From assembly GCF_001305855.1 (NCBI RefSeq), contig NZ_LIXZ01000005.1:228413-292412 (forward strand): DNA of 64,000 nucleotides. The letters are read 5' to 3'. A model generated the notes under the pieces. That model ran no database searches and was not told the DNA's origin. It worked only from the letters and a program-made list of their open reading frames with translations. Positions 59,020 to 64,000 of the stretch are shown in pieces. Source of the DNA: Rossellomorea vietnamensis (lineage in GTDB: Bacteria > Bacillota > Bacilli > Bacillales > Bacillaceae_B). The position numbers and the translations under genes are program-made. How positions within the stretch are numbered: the first letter of the stretch is position 1; the number at the start of each line of letters is the position of its first letter.

Positions 59020-59454
59020 GTGAAAGGAACCATTAATCCCATCAAACTGAACGAAATCATTGAATATGAGGATCTTCTTCCTGAAACATTTACCGGAACT
59101 TCTTTAAAGCCAGGGCGTATTGTACAAATCGTGTACTGGATCAAACCCGGTAAATCTTTCATTACGTATGATATCCTTGATGGCAAAAAGAAATATGTAA
59201 ACATTGAAGATTCTCCCTCCCCGCCTTCGGTTCAAAGGCGGGAAATCAGCTATCAAACGTTATTTGAACTGAATCAACCGGTCGATATTGAGATAGCCGG
59301 AGTGAAGAGACCTTCTGTCGTCGTATCGATCAACATTCAGTGGAATGATGAGGGCACGGAGATTTCTTACGGAGTGACTGATCGGACGGATACAACTTAT
59401 TTTGGTGTGCGGGAAGAGTTGTTGGTTAAATGGAATCCAGCATATGCCCGATAG
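59020..59454 (+). CDS. Hypothetical protein, 144 residues
   Basis: GTG at 59020 has AGGAGGGG five bases upstream. The protein is soluble, beta-rich (ETFTGTSLKPGRIVQIVYWI, then PVDIEIAGVKRPSVVVSINIQWN), with a possible split barrel shape. It has no signal peptide or known motif that I recognise. A strong terminator lies 55 bases after the stop. The function is unknown. Confidence 0.72.
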   Translation: MKGTINPIKLNEIIEYEDLLPETFTGTSLKPGRIVQIVYWIKPGKSFITYDILDGKKKYVNIEDSPSPPSVQRREISYQTLFELNQPVDIEIAGVKRPSVVVSINIQWNDEGTEISYGVTDRTDTTYFGVREELLVKWNPAYAR

Positions 59455-59509
59455 ATCTCGAAAACGCTACGGAATATATAAAGAAGCCTCACACAAGTCC
59501 ACTTATACC

Positions 59510-59550
59510 AAAAGGTACCAGGCTCCTCTATCGGGACCCTGGTACCTTTT
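59510..59550. terminator. Bidirectional terminator
   Basis: AAAAGGTACCAGG and CCTGGTACCTTTT form a perfect 13-bp stem around a 15-base loop, between convergent genes. Confidence 0.85.
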
Positions 59551-59556
59551 TAATTC

Positions 59557-59931
59557 TTACTTATAGAACACTTTGTCTACATTATATTTCGCTTGCAGTT
59601 TATTGATGATGTATGTCTCATAAATGTCACGATCCATTGCGTCTTCTACGATAGCTACGTCGATTCGGTAGACTTCGCCTCTGTGATTACGCAGTGGTGA
59701 TACGGTATCTTCAAGATGCTTTTTGACTCTTTGTCGCAGCTTTCTAGCTTTCCCAACGAAAAGAAGTTCATCATTGATATTATAAAATAAGATGATGCCG
59801 CCCTTGTCTCTTGGAATTTCATGAAGATCGATAAAGCCTTGGATGCTTTTGATCTTTGGTTCTTCAGAGTCTTTTGGCTGCTTTCGTTCCGTTATGGAAA
59901 TATCCGCCTGAGGGATTTGAATGTTTATCAT
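59557..59931 (-). CDS. GIY-YIG-like nuclease-fold protein
   Basis: A 124-residue protein. GGIILFYNINDELLFVGKARKLRQRVKKHL (cited by ends, about 44-73) matches the GIY-YIG core: the first motif is degenerate (IILFYN for GIY), VGKA replaces the usual YIG-K, and the catalytic arginine and downstream YETYIINKLQAKYN glutamate remain. UvrC-like and SLX1-like relatives cut DNA; activity here is uncertain because of the altered first motif. Confidence 0.72.
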   Translation of the reverse strand: MINIQIPQADISITERKQPKDSEEPKIKSIQGFIDLHEIPRDKGGIILFYNINDELLFVGKARKLRQRVKKHLEDTVSPLRNHRGEVYRIDVAIVEDAMDRDIYETYIINKLQAKYNVDKVFYK

Positions 59932-60031
59932 GAATGGTCACGTCCTTTGTTTGCTGTAAGAGGTAATAGTAACACAAAAAGGTTGGAATTACTATACAAC
60001 GAAGCACTTACCATTAAAATAAAGAGTGCTT

Positions 60032-60343
60032 TTACACATAACGCAGTCCGATCCTATTATTGAAGATTTGATTCCTATTTTTAAAAACAAAGAAATTATT
60101 TCTAAAGTCGATGGTCAGATCATGTTCATACGTATCTTCAAAGTCCTCGTTAACAATGAATTCGAGATTTTCCGAATGGATGATTTTCTCATCGGATTCC
60201 GCTTCTCTCCTCTCTACTACTTTCATTTCATATATGTTGTTGACAATATCACAGCTTCCCATGTCAAAGGATAACTGAATGATTTTCCCCTCAGGAATTT
60301 CGTTCAATTTTTCTTTTGCTGTTGGTGTGATCTCTAATTTCAA
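60032..60343 (-). CDS. HesB/YqkB-like protein
   Basis: A 103-residue protein whose start MKLEITPTAKEKLNEIPEG and GSCDIVNNIYE segment fit the HesB/IscA fold in its YqkB-like branch. Only one cysteine (about residue 31) remains; the C-terminal CxC pair used to bind iron-sulfur clusters is absent. The start is TTG with GGAGGG upstream, 12 bases after the lipid kinase gene, so they form an operon. Function unknown. Confidence 0.7.
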   Translation of the reverse strand: MKLEITPTAKEKLNEIPEGKIIQLSFDMGSCDIVNNIYEMKVVERREAESDEKIIHSENLEFIVNEDFEDTYEHDLTIDFRNNFFVFKNRNQIFNNRIGLRYV

Positions 60344-60355
60344 TGTAGCACCCTC

Positions 60356-61243
60356 CTACTTCTTATTTGGAACGAGTATGTCCAGATGCTGCTTTAAGTT
60401 CTCAATTGTGATCGGAAGCATATCTCCTTCATCCCCGTCGACATTGGCTATCATCTCATAGGTAGAGTTTGCCTGAAGGTTGGTAACTTTCATATAGTGA
60501 ACGTGCTCGCTTCCTGCTAATTCACCTAACAGGATTTTCGGTAATAAAAGGAGGAACTGAGGCAAAGCCATATCTTTAATGATGAAGACATGTAGCTGTC
60601 CATCATTCACCTTCGCTTCCGGTGCGATCGTTTCCATTCCACCAACCGAATTGGTGAGGGCTATGAGCATAAGAAGGGCTTCCCCTTCCCAATCATGCTC
60701 GGATTGTACCTTAAGCTCGAACGGCTGCTTCTCCTTCATCTTCTTCATTCCTTCTATTATATAGGCAAGTGGCCCAAGCTTTGACTTTTGTTCGACAGGT
60801 GTGGAAAATGACGCCTCTGCCAATGCACCGACTGCCACAATATTGACGAAGTATCGATCATTGATCTTTCCAACGTCGGTTTTTTGTACATGGTTTTGTT
60901 TGAAGATCTCGATTGCTTCTTCAGGTTTCATTGGGATATTGAGGGCCCGTGCAAAATCATTGACCGTTCCGAGTGGGATCAAACCAAATAACGGACGATG
61001 CTCTTGTTCAGCCATTCCATTAATGGCTTCATTGATCGTTCCATCCCCTCCCATAGCGGCCAGGAAATCATACCTTTTCTCACAAGCTTCCCTCGCAAAT
61101 TCCATTGCGTCCCCCTCTCCTTTAGTCAAACGCAAAAAGGTCTCGTATCCCATCTCCTTCATCGTTTTAAGTGCATGGTCACTATAATGTTTTCCCAATT
61201 CCTTACCGGAAGATGGATTGACGATTAACATGGCTTGCTTCAC
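60356..61243 (-). CDS. Diacylglycerol-kinase-family lipid kinase (BmrU-like)
   Basis: A 295-residue member of the YegS/BmrU lipid kinase family. VNPSSGKELGK (about 8-18) and GGDGTINEAINGM (about 65-77) are the nucleotide-binding motifs; GLIPLGTVNDFARAL follows. The C-terminal beta-sandwich contains the NVDGDEGDMLP substrate loop. It phosphorylates diacylglycerol or a related lipid. GTG start with GGGAGG upstream; the next gene follows after 12 bases. Confidence 0.9.
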   Translation of the reverse strand: MKQAMLIVNPSSGKELGKHYSDHALKTMKEMGYETFLRLTKGEGDAMEFAREACEKRYDFLAAMGGDGTINEAINGMAEQEHRPLFGLIPLGTVNDFARALNIPMKPEEAIEIFKQNHVQKTDVGKINDRYFVNIVAVGALAEASFSTPVEQKSKLGPLAYIIEGMKKMKEKQPFELKVQSEHDWEGEALLMLIALTNSVGGMETIAPEAKVNDGQLHVFIIKDMALPQFLLLLPKILLGELAGSEHVHYMKVTNLQANSTYEMIANVDGDEGDMLPITIENLKQHLDILVPNKK

Positions 61244-61372
61244 GCTATTTCCTCCCTTTTATATTATGTATTTCATTAGGCTTTACCCTAAATGTAAAGA
61301 GAGGAATCCTTTTCCAACGTGAAAAAGCAAGGAAACCAATTGGAATACCCGTTTTCCAAATCATCAACATGA

Positions 61373-63529
61373 TCAATGGAACAACCCGGACTCTTTTGAT
61401 TTTTTCATAAAAGCTTTTGTCCTTTTACTTAGCGGTCCTTTAAAAAAAGTGCCGAATAACAAAGCAAAGACGCCGAATAGGGTTAGAATTAACATATCCC
61501 TATACACTCTCTCCAAAACAATCCCGCCAACTGCCTCCCTCATGAGATCGATGGCATAAGAAAACGGGAGAAAGGGATGGATGGTTTGGAAAAAAGACGG
61601 CAAAAGAGGCACTGGATAAGTCCCTCCGGCTCCTGCAATCTGCAGGACCAGAAGGACGATGGCCATCGCTTTTCCAATATTCCCAAATACCGATACCAAT
61701 GTATACACCACAATCATAAAAACAATGCTGATGAATAATCCGAAGACAATAAACAAACCAGGTTCTGCTATATGAACCCCCAGGATAAAAATGTCTCCAA
61801 CGGTTACAATCATGGCTTGTATGAAACCAATACAAAGAAACGTCAGAAGTTTCCCAAAGTAAATTTGCCTTTCAGTAAACTCATGAGGAGAGATGACCTC
61901 AGTTGCTAATAGTGAGATTAACAATAGTGCACCCACCCAGATGGCTAACACAGTGTAAAACGGGGTCATGGCAGCTCCGTAATTCTGTATTGGAAACAAA
62001 CTATTTTTATTTAAGACAACCGGTTCTTCAAAAAAGCTTTTCTCTGCATTGGGATCATTCCGAAGGAGTTCAATGATTTCATTGATATCGGTTTCCCCCT
62101 GGATATCTTTGATACGGCCGGCAAGCTGGCTGATTTTATCTTTAACATACGTAAATTGACTTGAAACATTTTGAAGGATTTCGGTTCCTTTTCCGAGGTT
62201 TTTATCTGTATTAGAGAGAATCCTTTCCACTTCCGGAATGGTGCTTTGAATGTCTTGCAGGATGTTCCTTGCTTCATTCAACGTTCCCTTCGCTTTAGCT
62301 ACCTCACTTAATACAGCCGGTTCAATCGTTTGTTTGTATCTTTTTATAAGTGCATCCATATCTTTATCCGTTTTGCTGGCACGATCCTGGATGCCCTTGA
62401 TCAATTCGTTCACGTCTTGTTGCTTTGTTGCAATGATATCATTTAGTTTCTGACCTTCTTTTTGAATACTCTGCATTTCCAACTTAACTTTCTCCAGCTG
62501 ATATAAGGCCTGTTCAATCTGTTCCTGGTTTGGATTTTCTTCATTCTTCTGTAACGATTGTAAGGAAGCTTCAACCGTGTCAATCGTTTGGATGGAAATG
62601 GCAAGTTTATCAGCTGCCTGCTTGTTAATGGTTTCTGCTCCACTAAGGTCAATAGAAGAGGTTTCAATTTGCCCCAGGAATTCGTTGACCCTGGCAGCCA
62701 TTTCCTGTACTCGCTCCAAATCTTCTTGAATGGTTGGAGCCATCTCGTTTAATTCATTTTCAGCTTTTCCAAGAAAATCCGTGGTCCGATCGATCGTATC
62801 AAGCCCCTGATTCGTCACACGTTTCACATCAGGAATTTCAGCCTGTGCTTTCTGAATAATCCGTTTGGCACTCTCGGCATCCGATAAAGATTCATTCAGG
62901 ACAGCACCGATTCCTGGTAACTCTCGATCTACTGTAAATACATAATCCTCAAACCTTTTTATGTCAGGTAGATCCTTTTGAATCTCAATTCCAAGCTCAT
63001 TAAACAGTTCAAAAATGGTCCCATTGACAGTCGATATAAATGATCCCGTAATTTTATCGACGATTCCACCTGCCCCGGATGCTGTGATTTTCGGGGCGAT
63101 GGCATTGATCTTTTCGTTTACGTAATATTCCAAGGTTGCCTTTTCAGGTTTATCATCTATGACAGTGGCTAACTTCTTGGAGAAGTCACTCGGGATGATG
63201 ATGACTGCGAAATACTCCCCGTACTCAACACGATCCATCGCTTTATTTCTATCAACAAACTTCCAGTTCATATCATTATTTTTCTTTAATTCCTTTACAA
63301 GTTCCATTCCAATATTCAATTTTTCATCCCTGAGTTCTGCCCCATTGTCTTCATTCACGATCCCGACCGGAAGCTGATCGGTCTTACTGTACGGGTCCCA
63401 CGAGGCACCGATGTTAAACCAGGCATACAAAGATGGTAACAACATTAATCCACCTATCAAAAATGCAGCCACCCAGTTCCTGGAAACATTTTTTATATCC
63501 CGTGTGAAAATCCTCCAGCTATTTCGCAT
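61373..63529 (-). CDS. YhgE/Pip-family membrane protein
   Basis: A 718-residue membrane protein of the YhgE/Pip family, with one N-terminal helix (about 18-38), a large extracellular helical region with coiled-coil heptads (about 40-500), and five to six C-terminal helices (about 525-700) of the ABC-2 permease type. In lactococci Pip is a phage receptor, and in Bacillus YhgE is the receptor-like counterpart; related proteins join ESX/type VII systems. No such partner genes lie nearby. It follows the MerR gene on the same strand by 163 bases, which holds a terminator. Confidence 0.9.
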   Translation of the reverse strand: MRNSWRIFTRDIKNVSRNWVAAFLIGGLMLLPSLYAWFNIGASWDPYSKTDQLPVGIVNEDNGAELRDEKLNIGMELVKELKKNNDMNWKFVDRNKAMDRVEYGEYFAVIIIPSDFSKKLATVIDDKPEKATLEYYVNEKINAIAPKITASGAGGIVDKITGSFISTVNGTIFELFNELGIEIQKDLPDIKRFEDYVFTVDRELPGIGAVLNESLSDAESAKRIIQKAQAEIPDVKRVTNQGLDTIDRTTDFLGKAENELNEMAPTIQEDLERVQEMAARVNEFLGQIETSSIDLSGAETINKQAADKLAISIQTIDTVEASLQSLQKNEENPNQEQIEQALYQLEKVKLEMQSIQKEGQKLNDIIATKQQDVNELIKGIQDRASKTDKDMDALIKRYKQTIEPAVLSEVAKAKGTLNEARNILQDIQSTIPEVERILSNTDKNLGKGTEILQNVSSQFTYVKDKISQLAGRIKDIQGETDINEIIELLRNDPNAEKSFFEEPVVLNKNSLFPIQNYGAAMTPFYTVLAIWVGALLLISLLATEVISPHEFTERQIYFGKLLTFLCIGFIQAMIVTVGDIFILGVHIAEPGLFIVFGLFISIVFMIVVYTLVSVFGNIGKAMAIVLLVLQIAGAGGTYPVPLLPSFFQTIHPFLPFSYAIDLMREAVGGIVLERVYRDMLILTLFGVFALLFGTFFKGPLSKRTKAFMKKSKESGLFH

Positions 63530-63634
63530 ATGAATTCCTTCCTTTGTCCCGAACCTTTTGTTTGGAACTTAGTATACCCAACTTCCAAATCTTCACTTAC
63601 CCATTCTTGAAAACAACGGAATTCACAAAATAAA

Positions 63635-63661
63635 GGTATCCGACAAAGGAAGACGGATACC
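63635..63661 (-). terminator. Terminator of the MerR gene
   Basis: GGTATCCG and CGGATACC pair around an 11-base loop; leftward it is followed by TTTATTTT. Confidence 0.75.
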
Positions 63662-63692
63662 CCATAAAGGCTTACAATACTCACGCTTATTT

Positions 63693-64000
63693 TTATTCTG
63701 CCAAAGCCTTTTTATACGATCCAATTTTGTCATTCAACATTTCATTGGTGGATAAAAGAATCTCAATCTGTTGTTGTATATTTTTTTGATGCTCTTCGAG
63801 TAGTGTCAATCTCTCTTTTCTTGTATGATTCCCTTCCATCACCAACCCGGTATAATCTTTAATGGTGGAGATGGGCATTTTTGTCTCCCTTAATTTCATC
63901 ACGAATTTCAGCCATTTAAGGTGGGAATCGGTATAACTTCGAATACCTGTACTGGAACGATTGGGTGTGATGATTCCTTCTTTTTCATAATAACGAAGAG
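63693..64000 (-). CDS. MerR-family regulator, cut by the window end
   Basis: A partial frame open to the window edge: LRYYEKEGIITPNRSSTGIRSYTDSHLKWL (cited by ends) is the winged-helix C-terminal half of a MerR DNA-binding domain, followed by a dimerisation coiled coil and ending at 63693. The first roughly 15 residues lie outside. A possible internal ATG at 63902 is not the start. It lies upstream of the YhgE gene, but a terminator separates them, so a regulatory link is only possible. Confidence 0.8.
   Translation of the reverse strand, partial: LRYYEKEGIITPNRSSTGIRSYTDSHLKWLKFVMKLRETKMPISTIKDYTGLVMEGNHTRKERLTLLEEHQKNIQQQIEILLSTNEMLNDKIGSYKKALAE

Noticed and set aside
1..64000. tRNA, rRNA, CRISPR, prophage, insertion sequence or riboswitch
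   Set aside because: I saw no cloverleaf or rRNA sequence, no regularly spaced repeat array, no transposase or phage structural gene, and no conserved riboswitch core. This is by eye; a covariance-model scan would settle it.

Overview
This window looks like a stretch of chromosome from a low-to-mid GC, endospore-forming Bacillaceae bacterium of the Bacillus/Rossellomorea type. The evidence is gene content and order: a complete dppABCDE-ykfABCD-type operon for cell-wall peptide use in the same order as in Bacillus subtilis, a citA/citR divergent pair, a CYP152 fatty-acid peroxygenase (cypC/ybdT type), guaC, an RsbR-type STAS protein, Spo0M-like arrestin proteins, an FbpB-like miniprotein, and strong purine-rich Shine-Dalgarno sequences with frequent TTG and GTG starts. 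I see no rRNA, tRNA, CRISPR array, prophage or insertion sequence. No gene block stands out by base or codon use.

Layout. 0-10 kb: a class B penicillin-binding protein, then a patchwork of single genes (nucleotidyltransferase, HAD remnant, CAP/LysM secreted protein, azoreductase, acetyltransferases, hydrolase) with several very small membrane proteins and two single-domain Spo0M-like genes, one translationally coupled to an FbpB-like gene. 10-16.4 kb: a CDF cation exporter, a 27-residue protein with nine cysteines, and a MerR / acyl-CoA ligase / AidB-like dehydrogenase operon divergent from the CYP152 peroxygenase; the MerR promoter has a 19-bp spacer filled by an imperfect palindrome. 16.4-25.9 kb: 2H-phosphoesterase-like protein, guaC with a PurBox-like element, a methyltransferase beside a 101-bp hairpin repeat, a 1027-residue acetyltransferase fusion, an XRE-PAS regulator, an RsbR paralogue and a DUF3231 protein.

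25.9-36.2 kb: the dpp-ykf operon (D-aminopeptidase, peptide ABC transporter, LD-carboxypeptidase-family protein, Ala-Glu epimerase, gamma-D-Glu-diamino acid endopeptidase, second ATPase) ending in an extra class A beta-lactamase-fold enzyme with no signal peptide; a CodY-like box lies upstream of dppA. Together these would import murein peptides and dismantle them in the cytoplasm.

36.6-54 kb: mostly monocistronic housekeeping and accessory genes: small proteins, histidine phosphatase, TraB-family membrane protein, a VWA/HTH divergent pair, DUF4145 protein, nitronate monooxygenase, a small kinase, MFS transporter with XRE regulator, HAD and NUDIX hydrolases, an orphan sigma-70-like factor, an ABC-2 exporter and a pentapeptide-repeat protein. 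54-64 kb: citA/citR, methyltransferase, MEDS-domain protein, GIY-YIG protein, a YqkB/HesB-like and BmrU-like lipid kinase pair, a YhgE/Pip membrane protein and a MerR gene cut by the window end. Intergenic hairpins, mostly between convergent genes, separate most transcription units.

Best candidates for something undescribed are the giant acetyltransferase fusion, the nine-cysteine miniprotein, the cytoplasmic class A serine hydrolase in the murein peptide operon, and the tandem hairpin leader before the FbpB-like/Spo0M-like pair. All functional statements rest on recognising families by eye; nothing was searched.
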